64,000 bases of DNA from JBDWFY01 sp039976075 (GCA_039976075.1 JBDWFY010000021.1:1-64000), one strand, 5' to 3'; shown: positions 32,430 to 41,411, counted from the stretch's first letter. The notes: generated by a model from the letters alone, not told the origin. Numbers and translations: made by a program.

Positions 32430-33863
32430 TCATCGCCGATAAAGATCCTGGAATTCACCGTGGGCATCCGAATAGGCGGAGGCGAGATCTGCCTGTGGCG
32501 CAACGACCTGCTTCACCGGTGGTTTTGAGAAAATCCCCGCATCGTACCCCTCCAGTGCAGCTGACATGCCAAGTCGCGCTGCACCAAATGCTGCGCCGTA
32601 TTCGCCGCGTTCAGGTATCATCAATGAGACGCCGCAAATATTGGCAATGATCTGCAGCCACTCCTGTGACCGCGAACCGCCACCGACAGCATAGGCTTCG
32701 GTGATTTCGGTTTTCCCCTCAGCCAACGCTATAAAGCAGTCTTTAAGCGCAAATCCAACGCCTTCCAGTACAGCCTGCACCAGGTCGGCATTCTGAGTTC
32801 TGTTGGTCACCCCGTTGAAGGAGGCCCGGGCACGGGGATCATTGTGCGGTGTCCTCACACCCGTCAAGTAAGGCAAGAAACACACTGAACTTGGACCGTT
32901 GATGGTTTGAGGCAACTGATTCAGCGCTGAGGCAACGTCGGTTTGCATGGTTCTGGCGAGCCATTCCAGACAACTGGCAGCAGCCAGTATCACGCCCATC
33001 TGATGCCAGACGCCGGGAACGGCATGGCAAAAAGCATGCACACCGCGTTCAACGTTGGGAAGAAATGCCTTTGTGGGGGCAAATACAACGCCCGACGTGC
33101 CAAGGCTCAGAAACGCACCATCCTCGACGATGCCCATACCGCACGCCGCTGCGGCGTTGTCTCCGGCACCGCCGGCGACCACTGTGCCGGGAGAGAATCC
33201 CCAAGTGTCACAAAGCTCTCCACGCACGGTTCCGGTTACTTCTGTGCCCTCATATAAACGCGGCATTTGATCCGCGCTCAGATTGGTAGCCTCAAGCAGC
33301 GTCTGCGACCATTCTCTTTTCTCAACATCAAGCCAGAGCGTACCGGCGGCGTCGGACATTTCAGCGGCATATTCACCTGTGAGCCAAAGCCGAACATAGT
33401 CTTTGGGCAAAAGCACCTTGCCGATTTTGTCAAATATTTCAGGTTCGTTTTTCTCTACCCATCGTAGTTTGGGGGCCGTGAAACCGGCCATGACCAGATT
33501 GCCGCCGATCCGTTCAAACGCCGCTGCTTCGGAGAGTTCCTCACATTCCAGATGCGAGCGACCGTCATCCCACATGATACAGGGCCGCAGTACAGCATCA
33601 TGTCGGTCAATCAGGACAGCACCGTGCATGTGTCCTGACAGTCCTATCCCACGGACTTGCCCAAAGATGCCGGGATTCCTGGCTTTTATCTCTTCAAATG
33701 CCTTTTCAATCGCCCTTAACCAGCTATGAGGGTTCTGCTCCGAGTACGGCGGTTGAACAGCCAGGCTCTCAACTGGGGATGTGGCTTCGGCAACAACGTT
33801 TTGCGTTGCGTCAATGATCAGGATTTTTACCCCGGATGTTCCCAGATCGATACCAAGATACAT
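32430..33863 (-). CDS. xylB: Xylulokinase
   Basis: 477 residues, FGGY family. Phosphate-binding motif YLGIDLGTSGVKILIID at the start; IGLSGHMHGAVLIDRHDAVL and CIMWDDGRSHLECEEL contribute the catalytic Asp region; GTVVAGGAGDNAAAACGMGI and the C-terminal GGGSRSQEWLQIIANICGV bind ATP. The SGHMHG and WDDGR motifs are those of XylB. ATG 33863 is used because the codons upstream lie in the regulatory spacer. It phosphorylates D-xylulose to xylulose 5-phosphate for the pentose phosphate pathway, the step expected after the dehydrogenase encoded divergently at 34016. Its end is only seven bases from the SorC stop. Confidence 0.9.
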   Translation of the reverse strand: MYLGIDLGTSGVKILIIDATQNVVAEATSPVESLAVQPPYSEQNPHSWLRAIEKAFEEIKARNPGIFGQVRGIGLSGHMHGAVLIDRHDAVLRPCIMWDDGRSHLECEELSEAAAFERIGGNLVMAGFTAPKLRWVEKNEPEIFDKIGKVLLPKDYVRLWLTGEYAAEMSDAAGTLWLDVEKREWSQTLLEATNLSADQMPRLYEGTEVTGTVRGELCDTWGFSPGTVVAGGAGDNAAAACGMGIVEDGAFLSLGTSGVVFAPTKAFLPNVERGVHAFCHAVPGVWHQMGVILAAASCLEWLARTMQTDVASALNQLPQTINGPSSVCFLPYLTGVRTPHNDPRARASFNGVTNRTQNADLVQAVLEGVGFALKDCFIALAEGKTEITEAYAVGGGSRSQEWLQIIANICGVSLMIPERGEYGAAFGAARLGMSAALEGYDAGIFSKPPVKQVVAPQADLASAYSDAHGEFQDLYRR

Positions 33864-33876
33864 TGGCGCTCCAAAC

Positions 33877-33916
33877 TTTGTATTGTTATCGATACAGCTG
33901 TAATTTACATTTGTAT
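33877..33916. promoter_or_regulatory. Candidate operators between xylulokinase and dehydrogenase genes
   Basis: Contains TGTATTGTTATCGATACA (inverted arms TGTAT/ATACA around an 8-base centre) and CATTTGTAT (33908-33916), the latter also present at 28094-28102. Repeated TTTGTAT cores in both divergent spacers of the locus suggest a shared regulator, probably the SorC protein. Confidence 0.45.
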
Positions 33917-34015
33917 TATTTTGCAAGCTTATGTATCATTTTTCAGAAGCTTAAATGGATTGCCGGCTGGAAGCGAGTCCGATTTTTCAGCGAAGGGTAG
34001 CAAAGAGGGGTGCAC

Positions 34016-35059
34016 ATGGCGCGTGCGTTGGTCTTGGAAGAAAAGGGAAAATTGTCCCTTCGTGAAATAGCGCTGGATCATTCACTTGGGCCCCAGGACG
34101 CTCGCATCCAGGTTGACACGGTTGGAGTTTGCGGCAGCGATGTTCATTATTATACGCATGGCAAGATCGGGCCGTTTGTCGTCAATGAGCCGATGGTGCT
34201 GGGCCATGAAGCTTCAGGTATTGTGACCGAGATCGGGCAACAGGTAACGCACCTTAAAGTGGGTGATCGCGTTTGTATGGAGCCCGGGATACCCAATATG
34301 GAATCGCGGGCGTCTAAGCTTGGTGTGTACAATGTGGATCCGAGCGTACAGTTCTGGGCAACGCCTCCCATTCACGGCTGCCTGACGCCTGAGGTCGTTC
34401 ACCCTGCGGCGTTTACTTACAAGCTGCCCGACCACATCAGTTTCGCCGAAGGCGCCATGATCGAACCATTCGCCATTGGGATGCAGGCGGCGACCAAGGC
34501 AAAAATCAGGCCCGGGGACACTGCGTTTGTCACGGGAGCGGGACCTATCGGCATTATGAATGCTCTCGCGGCCCTGGCCGGTGGGTGCTCCAAGGTTTTC
34601 ATATCCGACCTTGTCGGCGATAAACTCGATGTTGCGGCGCGATATGACAATGTCATTCCAATTGATGTCTCCAGACAAAATGCACTCGAGATCATCCGGG
34701 AAAACACCGGTGGCTGGGGCGTCGATGTGGTGTTTGAATGTGCTGGAGCAGCGCCGTCGATTCAGACCGCGCTCGACTGTGTCTGTCCGGCTGGGTGTGT
34801 TGTCTGGGTGGGGATGCCGGTTGAGCCTGTACCTGTCGATATCGTACTGGCGCAATCCAAGGAAATTCGCATGGAAACCGTCTTTCGCTACGCGAATATG
34901 TACGACCGCGCGATCGAACTGTTGGGATCGGGCAAGGTGGATCTCAAACCGCTGATATCGGAAACATTTGCATTTGAAGAAAGCATTGCAGCATTTGACC
35001 GGGCAGTTGAAGCCCGACCCGGAGATGTCAAAATTCAAATCAGTTTGGGAAGCGTTTAA
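34016..35059 (+). CDS. Xylitol/sorbitol-type NAD-dependent dehydrogenase, no structural zinc
   Basis: 347 residues, medium-chain dehydrogenase. Catalytic zinc ligands: Cys in VCGSDVHYYTHGKIGP, His/Glu in VLGHEASGIV, Glu in AEGAMIEPFAIGMQA. Rossmann motif GAGPIGIMNALAA, followed by an acidic FISDLVGDKLD indicating NAD. The four structural-zinc Cys seen in the standard EPG.PC..C..CK.G.YNLC stretch are all replaced (EPGIPNMESRASKLGVYNVD). It would oxidise xylitol to xylulose or a hexitol to a ketohexose, feeding the divergent xylulokinase. ATG 34016 has GAGGGG upstream; a GTG two codons earlier is less likely. Three bases separate it from the SIS gene. Confidence 0.88.
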   Translation: MARALVLEEKGKLSLREIALDHSLGPQDARIQVDTVGVCGSDVHYYTHGKIGPFVVNEPMVLGHEASGIVTEIGQQVTHLKVGDRVCMEPGIPNMESRASKLGVYNVDPSVQFWATPPIHGCLTPEVVHPAAFTYKLPDHISFAEGAMIEPFAIGMQAATKAKIRPGDTAFVTGAGPIGIMNALAALAGGCSKVFISDLVGDKLDVAARYDNVIPIDVSRQNALEIIRENTGGWGVDVVFECAGAAPSIQTALDCVCPAGCVVWVGMPVEPVPVDIVLAQSKEIRMETVFRYANMYDRAIELLGSGKVDLKPLISETFAFEESIAAFDRAVEARPGDVKIQISLGSV

Positions 35060-35062
35060 TCC

Positions 35063-35629
35063 ATGGCCTTCAATGTCGAGACTCTTGCCGAAGGTGTCAT
35101 CGAAGAAATCCGGCCCGGACTGAGTGCGGCGGTCCTGCGCCAGATTGCCGGTTTATCTCATTTGCTCGCAGGCGCCGGGCGCATTGCCTGCCACGGTGTG
35201 GGGCGTGAAGGCCTGATGATGAAAGCCTTGGCAATGCGGCTCTATCATTTGGGGCTTGATGCACATGTTGTCGGTGACATGACCACTCCGGCAGTCGGGG
35301 AGGGCGATGTTTTGTTTGTCAGCGCTGGGCCGGGCCATTTTTCAACCATCGCCGCGCTGAGCGATATTGCCAAAGCTGCTGGGGCAAAAGTGCTCTGCAT
35401 TACCGCAGAACCACAGGGTGCGGTACCACAGGCGGCGGATCATGTTGTCCATCTTCCGGCTCAGACCATGGCAACCGATCAGGGGGATGCCACGACATCG
35501 ATCTTGCCCATGGGTTCGCTGTATGAAGTAATGATGCTTCTCTTTTTCGAACTGCTGGTGCTTGATTTGCAAGACCGCATTAACACCCCACCCCAGGTAA
35601 TGCGAGCCAACCACACGAATTTGGAGTAG
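35063..35629 (+). CDS. SIS-domain sugar isomerase (6-phospho-3-hexuloisomerase-like)
   Basis: 188 residues, a stand-alone SIS domain. AGRIACHGVGREGLMMKALA and MRLYHLGLDAHVVGDMTTPA are the SIS core, DVLFVSAGPGHFSTIAALSD the phosphosugar-binding Ser/Thr region; the C terminus has ILPMGSLYEVMMLLFFELLV. It resembles 6-phospho-3-hexuloisomerase (RuMP pathway), but no hexulose-6-phosphate synthase is nearby. In a polyol operon it may interconvert a different keto/aldo-phosphate. The stop is three bases before the SDR start. Confidence 0.8.
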   Translation: MAFNVETLAEGVIEEIRPGLSAAVLRQIAGLSHLLAGAGRIACHGVGREGLMMKALAMRLYHLGLDAHVVGDMTTPAVGEGDVLFVSAGPGHFSTIAALSDIAKAAGAKVLCITAEPQGAVPQAADHVVHLPAQTMATDQGDATTSILPMGSLYEVMMLLFFELLVLDLQDRINTPPQVMRANHTNLE

Positions 35630-35632
35630 CTG

Positions 35633-36403
35633 ATGTCGGAGTGGGTTGAACGCTTCAGTCTCAAGGGCCGAACTGCCCTGATCACCGGAGCATCCTCGGG
35701 GATCGGCTATGCCATCGCAGAGGTATTTGCAGATGCCGGTGCGACTATTATTGCGCAGGGGCGTTCACGGGAACGCCTTGATAATCTTGCCGGGGCACTG
35801 GCTCACACCGGATGCAGTTTCACCGCAATCACTGGAGACCTTGCCTCAAATGAGGGCACAGCTGAGGTGGCCGCTCACGCGCTGCGCTCTCATCCGCAGA
35901 TAGACATTCTGGTCAATTCCGCCGGTGTGGCCTTAACAGGGCCCGTGGTGGAGTATGATATCAGTGACTGGAACCAGACCCTGAATGTCAACCTGACAGC
36001 ACCTTTCATCCTCTCAAAGGCATTGCTGCCGGGAATGATGGCGCGCCGTTTGGGCAAGATCATCAACATCTCATCCCAGACAGGCGTGATTGCGCTGCAG
36101 GATCACGCCGCTTACGCGACGTCCAAAGGCGGTTTGAACGCTTTGACAAAATCGCTCATGACCGAAGCTGCACCGCATAATGTGCAGGTCAACGCCATCT
36201 GCCCGACGGTGGTGCTGACAGAAATGGGCAAGGAATTGTGGTCGGCACCTGAAAAGAAAGATCCGTTCATTGCGCGCACACCACTTGGTCGTTTCGGCGA
36301 ACCGGTGGAGATCGCAGACATGGCACTTTATCTCGCCTCTCCGGCGTCGGATCTTGTAAACGGGGCGATCATGATGATTGAAGGCGGACACTCAAGCATT
36401 TGA
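35633..36403 (+). CDS. SDR-family oxidoreductase (gluconate/polyol dehydrogenase-like)
   Basis: 256 residues, classical SDR. Cofactor motif ALITGASSGIGYAIAEVFAD (TGxxxGIG), ILVNSAGVAL (NNAG-type), catalytic Ser in NISSQTGVIAL and YxxxK in HAAYATSKGGLNAL. The Arg in AQGRSRERLD favours NADP(H), as in gluconate 5-dehydrogenase-like enzymes. It is last in the dehydrogenase-isomerase-SDR operon. Role: second oxidation or reduction of a polyol or keto sugar; the precise substrate is not readable. Confidence 0.88.
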   Translation: MSEWVERFSLKGRTALITGASSGIGYAIAEVFADAGATIIAQGRSRERLDNLAGALAHTGCSFTAITGDLASNEGTAEVAAHALRSHPQIDILVNSAGVALTGPVVEYDISDWNQTLNVNLTAPFILSKALLPGMMARRLGKIINISSQTGVIALQDHAAYATSKGGLNALTKSLMTEAAPHNVQVNAICPTVVLTEMGKELWSAPEKKDPFIARTPLGRFGEPVEIADMALYLASPASDLVNGAIMMIEGGHSSI

Positions 36404-36561
36404 TTGCCGGCGATGCGCCGAACTGCGATCGGTTGAAACACCGGGCTCCCGTTCACCGTCGCGCGCGTGCTTGACGGCTACATGGATTGTTACGCAAAAA
36501 CCGGCTTTTCAAGGTTCTGCCGGGGAGAGAACTGTTGTTGACGTCTGTGACCAACCGCTTC

Positions 36562-37845
36562 TTACGCCGCGAAAATGGTGACGGCGTTACCGACGCCGCG
36601 CAGGGCGTGTTCTCCCACGGAGTTGAGGCCGCTCTTCAGATCCGATGACAAATCTTCCTGAACCGGGGCAGTGATCAGCAGTTCTTCCCCAAGTGGCTTG
36701 CAGAGCGATTCAACTCTGCTCGTTTCGTTCACGGCTCGTCCGATAACGGTAAAATCCAGTCGTTCCATTCCTCCCACATTGCCAAAGAAAACTTCGCCCC
36801 GGTGAAGGGCAATACCAATTTTCAGCGGATGCCAATGCTCAAGCGCGGGCAGATCATCCGGCGGATTTTCGTTGAGGTCCCTGATTGCGGCAAGTGCGGC
36901 TCTGGAGGCATTGACTGCGGCATTGGCTGATGCGGTTGCTCCAAGAGCCTCCTGATTGAACACAGCTAAAATGCCATCGCCCATAAATTTAAGAATATCT
37001 CCGCCATGCTCCAATACAGCCGTTGAAATTGCATCGAAATAGGCGTTTAGGATGCTGGTCACTTCAGGGCCACTGAGGCGATCGGCAAGCTGTGTAAAAC
37101 CACGCATGTCAGCCATCAAGACGACCGCATTTATCGCTTCTCCGTCGCCCCGCCGGATTTCGCCATCAAGAACACGGCGCCCGGCCATTGGTCCCAGATA
37201 CGTATCGGCGACATTGCGCGCGATCCGCCGCACGATGTGGCGTTCGACATGCAGCGCCAGCAGATTGATCAAATCGCCAATCCGCTCTTTGTCGACTGGT
37301 GGGAACCCGCCCGGTCGCATGGTTGCCAATGTCATGGCATTGCGGATTTCTCCTGCGGCGCTGAGCGGCATTGCAAAATAAGTGGTATAGCCCTGTTCCG
37401 CCAGCTCCTTCATGAAAGGCGCCGAGTTGATCCCTTCTTCGGTCTCAAGATCTACCTTGATGGTCTGACCTTCGCGCATAACCTTATAAAGCGGATTTTT
37501 AGTGAAAGAGTCACTGTTGACTGCGGATGCGTCGGCGGCAATTTCATCGCACAGCATATCCTGACTGTTCCAGACCCAGGAAAAGCCGATGACACGCGGA
37601 TGCAGCGTTCCCACATGCAGCGTCGCGCGGTCAATGCTGAGACCAGCGGCCTTGCTGCGCCACATGAACTCCTCGAACATCAGCATGACATTGTCGATCC
37701 GGGTCGCATCATGCAGTAGCCAGGAATGAACGTCATCCAGATCTTGCTGCGATGGAGCGCAGGAGGGACCTCTGTTTGATCGGTCAACAAGATACACGCC
37801 TTGCGCATAGCTGCGCGGGGAGGGGTCACGGGCAGATTTGGTCAT
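36562..37845 (-). CDS. Class III adenylate/guanylate cyclase with N-terminal sensory region
   Basis: 427 residues. The cyclase domain covers about 225-425: VVLMADMRGFTQLADRLSGP carries the first metal Asp, DILKFMGDGILAVFNQEALG the second, and LKIGIALHRGEVFFGNVGGM the substrate loop with the typical FGNVG motif. The N-terminal 200 residues are soluble and GAF-like (IDRATLHVGTLHPRVIGFSW, GYTTYFAMPLSAAGEIRNAM), so it may sense a cytoplasmic signal. It lies 88 bases after the ribose-type permease on the same strand, possibly in the same transcript. cAMP would be the usual product. Confidence 0.85.
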   Translation of the reverse strand: MTKSARDPSPRSYAQGVYLVDRSNRGPSCAPSQQDLDDVHSWLLHDATRIDNVMLMFEEFMWRSKAAGLSIDRATLHVGTLHPRVIGFSWVWNSQDMLCDEIAADASAVNSDSFTKNPLYKVMREGQTIKVDLETEEGINSAPFMKELAEQGYTTYFAMPLSAAGEIRNAMTLATMRPGGFPPVDKERIGDLINLLALHVERHIVRRIARNVADTYLGPMAGRRVLDGEIRRGDGEAINAVVLMADMRGFTQLADRLSGPEVTSILNAYFDAISTAVLEHGGDILKFMGDGILAVFNQEALGATASANAAVNASRAALAAIRDLNENPPDDLPALEHWHPLKIGIALHRGEVFFGNVGGMERLDFTVIGRAVNETSRVESLCKPLGEELLITAPVQEDLSSDLKSGLNSVGEHALRGVGNAVTIFAA

Positions 37846-37932
37846 GCAGTCTCCAGCAGGGCATCATATGTGCCTCCACTAACTTGGAGGAAAATCGGTG
37901 AAGTTCAATACAGCTCTTCCAAATAGAATTTT

Positions 37933-38898
37933 TTATCCGCGACGTTGTTTGGTAATACTGGAAAAAGCCACGGCTGAGATGACAATCGCCCCAACAAGAA
38001 TTTCGCGAATGTAACTGTCGACACTGAGCTGGGTCAGGCCGTTATCAAGCACCCCCAGGATCAGGACTCCGATAAGGGTGTAGAGCACGCGCGGTTCGCC
38101 TTCTTCGCTCATGGTCATGCCAAGAAACACCGCGGCGATCGCGTCTAGCATCAGTCCGCTGCCCTGGGTTGGATTGGCCGAGGCGACGCGGCTGGCATAC
38201 ATCAACCCGGCTACCGCTGCGCCAAACCCCGTCAGGCCGAACGCGGCAAGGCGAATGCGCTTGACCCGGATGCCGGCGAGTCGCGCTGCTTCATAGTTAC
38301 CGCCTATTGCATAAAGACGGCGACCGAAGCTTGTTTGCTCAAGGACGAACCATACCAGTACCAGAGCTCCGATCATCATCAGTGTGAGATAAGGCAGTTT
38401 GAGACCGGCCATGCCGAGTTCTTCCAGAGAAATACCGCCCCGGGCAAATCCTGAGAAGTCCTTGGGGATATCCCGCCCGAAGATGGTTTTTCCACCGCTG
38501 ATCAGAAAAGCGAAACCACTGAACATCGTCAGTGTTCCCAGCGTTGCGACAAAGGGCAGAATGCCGATGATCGACACCAGAAAACCGTTGAACAATCCAC
38601 CCAGGATGCCAACTGCAAGGGCAGCGGCGATGCCCAGGCTCACAGGATATCCGGCTGCGAAAATCACTGCCGCAACAACCCCGGCAAGGCTTGCCATTGA
38701 CCCGACTGATAAATCGAAATCGTTCATCACCATCACCAGGGTCATGGCAAATGCCACAACGGCCAGCATGCTGATCTGCTGAGATATGTTGATCAGATTG
38801 CGCGGTGTGAGGAATGTTTCTGGCAACTGGATGGCAAAGAAAACACAGATCAGAACGAAACCGACAAGCGTGCCGTAGAGTTTCAAAAAGCGGATCAT
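37933..38898 (-). CDS. Ribose-type ABC transporter permease (RbsC-like)
   Basis: 321 residues with about ten hydrophobic segments. Conserved BPD_transp_2 signatures: VVAFAMTLVMVMNDFDLSVG SMASLAGVVAAVIF and YAIGGNYEAARLAGIRVKRI. It forms the pore of a carbohydrate ABC importer. The start overlaps the stop of the ATPase gene by four bases. The transporter order binding protein, ATPase, permease is the standard rbsB-A-C arrangement. Substrate unknown; no catabolic enzyme is directly attached. Confidence 0.92.
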   Translation of the reverse strand: MIRFLKLYGTLVGFVLICVFFAIQLPETFLTPRNLINISQQISMLAVVAFAMTLVMVMNDFDLSVGSMASLAGVVAAVIFAAGYPVSLGIAAALAVGILGGLFNGFLVSIIGILPFVATLGTLTMFSGFAFLISGGKTIFGRDIPKDFSGFARGGISLEELGMAGLKLPYLTLMMIGALVLVWFVLEQTSFGRRLYAIGGNYEAARLAGIRVKRIRLAAFGLTGFGAAVAGLMYASRVASANPTQGSGLMLDAIAAVFLGMTMSEEGEPRVLYTLIGVLILGVLDNGLTQLSVDSYIREILVGAIVISAVAFSSITKQRRG

Positions 38899-40421
38899 GA
38901 GGCCAGTTTTTCCTCACTGGGCGAGAGATAAAAACGTGCCAGAAGGTCGGCAGTTTCAAGGCCTTCCGCGTCGACTATTTCGCTTTGTCGTCCCTCATGC
39001 ATGATGAGAATTCTGTCGCACATGCCTACGAGTTCCGGTAGATCGGTTGAGTTCATGATGATGCTGCACCCAGTCTCCGTCAGTTGCCGCAGCAGCGCAT
39101 AGATTTCGTACTTAGCACCGACATCAACACCGCGCGTCGGCTCATCCAGAAAAAGGAGTTTTGGAGTGATGCTGATGGCGCGTGCAAAGACAACTTTCTG
39201 CTGATTACCACCGGAGAGCTGATAAACAGGCTGTTCCAGCGACTGGAATTTCAGACCGACCTTTTTGACAAGTTCAGAACAATGAGCCCGTTCTGCTTTG
39301 GCGCGCATAACACCAAGAGCGGAGGCATAGAGGCCGATTTGTGAGAGAACCACATTGCGAAGAATAGGTTGTTTCAGCATCAGGGCTTCACTGCGGCGCT
39401 CGCGCGGGACATAGCCGATGCCGCGTCCCCAGGCCTCGTGCGCACTTTGGGGCGCGGGTTTTCCGTTGATGAGGATGGATCCACCGGTGTGCGGTTCCAG
39501 CCCGAAAAGCGCCTGTAACAGTTCGCTCTGTCCTGAATTTGCAACGCCTGATATGCCCAGGATCTCACCCTTGTGCAGATCGAAGCTGATTTTCCGGACA
39601 TGGCGTGTGGTGAGACCCTTGACGTCGCAAATGACATTTTCGGAGGGACGGCTGTTCCTGGCAGGATGAGTGGACGTCAGATCGCGCCCGGTCATTGCCA
39701 GTATCAGTCCATCGCTATCAATTTCAGATATCGGCGATGTGAGCACTTTTCTGCCGTCCCTGAGAACTGTTACCTCGTCACAGATCCGCATCACCTCATT
39801 CATGCGGTGAGACACATAAAGAACGGCAGCACCGTGTGACTTCAGGCTGGATATGACGGAAAACAGCTTTTCCGCTTCCTCATCCGAGAGAGCGGCGGTC
39901 GGCTCGTCGAACACGTAGAGCAGGCTTTCCGTTTCCGTCTCAGAACGAAGCAGCGAGGAAGCAATCCGCATCAACATCTGATCGCCGGTCGAAAGGCGTG
40001 CCGCTTGAACACGAAGGTCAATATGATCGACACCCAGGCGCAGCAGAGCCTCGCGTGCGCGTTGTTTTAAAGTCCGCCAGTCGATCAACCCGCCCAGACG
40101 ACGGGGGTAGGGCGCGCTTAAATAGATGTTCTCAGCGACGGAGAGGTGAGGGACGATATCAAGTTCCTGATGGATGAACTGAAACCCGGCCTGTCGGGCA
40201 TCATCGGTATTGCGCAGCGGAACCTGTGTGTCGTTGATTGCAAGGGACAGCTCATCGGCGCTCACGATGCCGGAAAGCAGCTTGATCAACGTGCTTTTAC
40301 CGGCGCCATTCTCGCCCATGAGCGCATGCACACTGCCACCCTTCAGGGAAAGGTCGACATTCTCCAGGGCACGCGCCGCGCCATAGGATTTGCTGGCATT
40401 ATTTATATCAATGATGTGCAT
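38895..40421 (-). CDS. Ribose-type ABC transporter ATPase (RbsA-like, two domains)
   Basis: 508 residues with two fused nucleotide-binding domains. Domain 1: Walker A MGENGAGKSTLIKLL, signature LSTGDQMLMRIASSL, Walker B YVFDEPTAALSDEE. Domain 2: degenerate Walker A ISGVANSGQSELLQALFG, signature LSGGNQQKVVFARAI, Walker B LLFLDEPTRGVDVGAK. The asymmetry is normal for RbsA/XylG-type proteins. ATG 40421 (HIIDINNASKSYG) is used; the nine-codon upstream extension overlaps a hairpin. It powers the importer with the neighbouring permease. Confidence 0.92.
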   Translation of the reverse strand: MHIIDINNASKSYGAARALENVDLSLKGGSVHALMGENGAGKSTLIKLLSGIVSADELSLAINDTQVPLRNTDDARQAGFQFIHQELDIVPHLSVAENIYLSAPYPRRLGGLIDWRTLKQRAREALLRLGVDHIDLRVQAARLSTGDQMLMRIASSLLRSETETESLLYVFDEPTAALSDEEAEKLFSVISSLKSHGAAVLYVSHRMNEVMRICDEVTVLRDGRKVLTSPISEIDSDGLILAMTGRDLTSTHPARNSRPSENVICDVKGLTTRHVRKISFDLHKGEILGISGVANSGQSELLQALFGLEPHTGGSILINGKPAPQSAHEAWGRGIGYVPRERRSEALMLKQPILRNVVLSQIGLYASALGVMRAKAERAHCSELVKKVGLKFQSLEQPVYQLSGGNQQKVVFARAISITPKLLFLDEPTRGVDVGAKYEIYALLRQLTETGCSIIMNSTDLPELVGMCDRILIMHEGRQSEIVDAEGLETADLLARFYLSPSEEKLAS

Positions 40422-40437
40422 GAAGCCGCGAAACCGA

Positions 40438-40467
40438 TCCGGCCCCACCTGTTAGGAAAGGGCCGGA
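40438..40467 (-). terminator. Attenuator-like hairpin between binding-protein and ATPase genes
   Basis: TCCGGCCC / GGGCCGGA, eight perfect pairs with a 14-base loop, in the 72-base gap after the binding-protein stop. No T run, so more likely an mRNA-stabilising or attenuating structure than a full terminator. Confidence 0.5.
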
Positions 40468-40493
40468 AGTGAAGGGAAGAACGTTAGAGATGT

Positions 40494-41411
40494 CTATTGG
40501 TCGACATTTGCTTGGGTGATCAAAACAGTGGGCACATACGTTACCGCCGCCTTGATATCCTCTCCCTTGATGGCCCGGGCAACGGCCATCGCTGCGGTGC
40601 CGCCGATGCCGTTGAAGTCCTGTGCGACGGAGGCTTCGAAATTACCGCCTGCCTTGATGGCTTCCCGTGCCTGGGGGTTGGCATCGATGCCAACAACGAC
40701 AATGCCTTCACCGCCGCGACCGGCTTCATCAATAGCCTGAAGAGCGCCCAGCGCAGGTTGGTCCCAGGCAGCCCAGACGGCTGAAATACTTCCAGGATCG
40801 GGATTGGCGGCCAAAATAGCCTCCATCTTAGCGCGGCTGTCTGCAATGCCGCCGTCCTGAACGTCAGGTGTGATGCGATCCAGCACGTTGATATCGGGGT
40901 GGTTGCCAAACACAGCATCAGCGATCACGCCGCGTATCTGCACCGGGGGAAAAGCGTCAAACACAAACATAACGACATTGCCCTTGCCCGAAATGCGGTT
41001 GGCAACATAGACCGAGGTCTCCGCCGCCATGGCATACCCGTTGGACGTCACATTCGTTACAAGAAGGGGGCTTGCACCGCTGTCCATGCCGATCACCGGG
41101 ATACCGGCTTCCTTGGCAACCTCCAGTCCGGCCTCGATCTGGGCGGGATCGACGTTGATGACGATTGCGTCGACTTTCTTGGTGACGGCATCTTCAATGC
41201 GGCTGATCACAGCGGCAACATCGCCGGCCGTATCGATGACATTTGGTTCATAACCCTGCGATTTCGCTTCGGCCTTGAAACCTTCGATGATGGCCTGGCT
41301 TCCTGGTTGGGCCAGATACGGAGTTATGACCGTGACCTCTTGTGCCAGTGCGGAAATGGTTGTGAGGGCAAACGCGGTTGCCGCTGCACCAAGGGTGCCA
41401 AATTTCATCAT
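40494..41411 (-). CDS. Sugar ABC transporter substrate-binding protein (RbsB-like)
   Basis: 305 residues with a signal peptide (KFGTLGAAATAFALTTISAL, AQ). Peripla_BP_4 fold: EVTVITPYLAQPGSQAIIEG, KKVDAIVINVDPAQIEAGLE, PVIGMDSGASPLLVTNVTSN and SAVWAAWDQPALGALQAIDE, VVVGIDANPQAREAIKAGG. The last motif is the standard sugar-contact hinge of ribose/galactose-type receptors. First gene of the importer operon that continues to 37933 and perhaps to the cyclase. Sugar not assignable. Confidence 0.9.
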   Translation of the reverse strand: MMKFGTLGAAATAFALTTISALAQEVTVITPYLAQPGSQAIIEGFKAEAKSQGYEPNVIDTAGDVAAVISRIEDAVTKKVDAIVINVDPAQIEAGLEVAKEAGIPVIGMDSGASPLLVTNVTSNGYAMAAETSVYVANRISGKGNVVMFVFDAFPPVQIRGVIADAVFGNHPDINVLDRITPDVQDGGIADSRAKMEAILAANPDPGSISAVWAAWDQPALGALQAIDEAGRGGEGIVVVGIDANPQAREAIKAGGNFEASVAQDFNGIGGTAAMAVARAIKGEDIKAAVTYVPTVLITQANVDQ

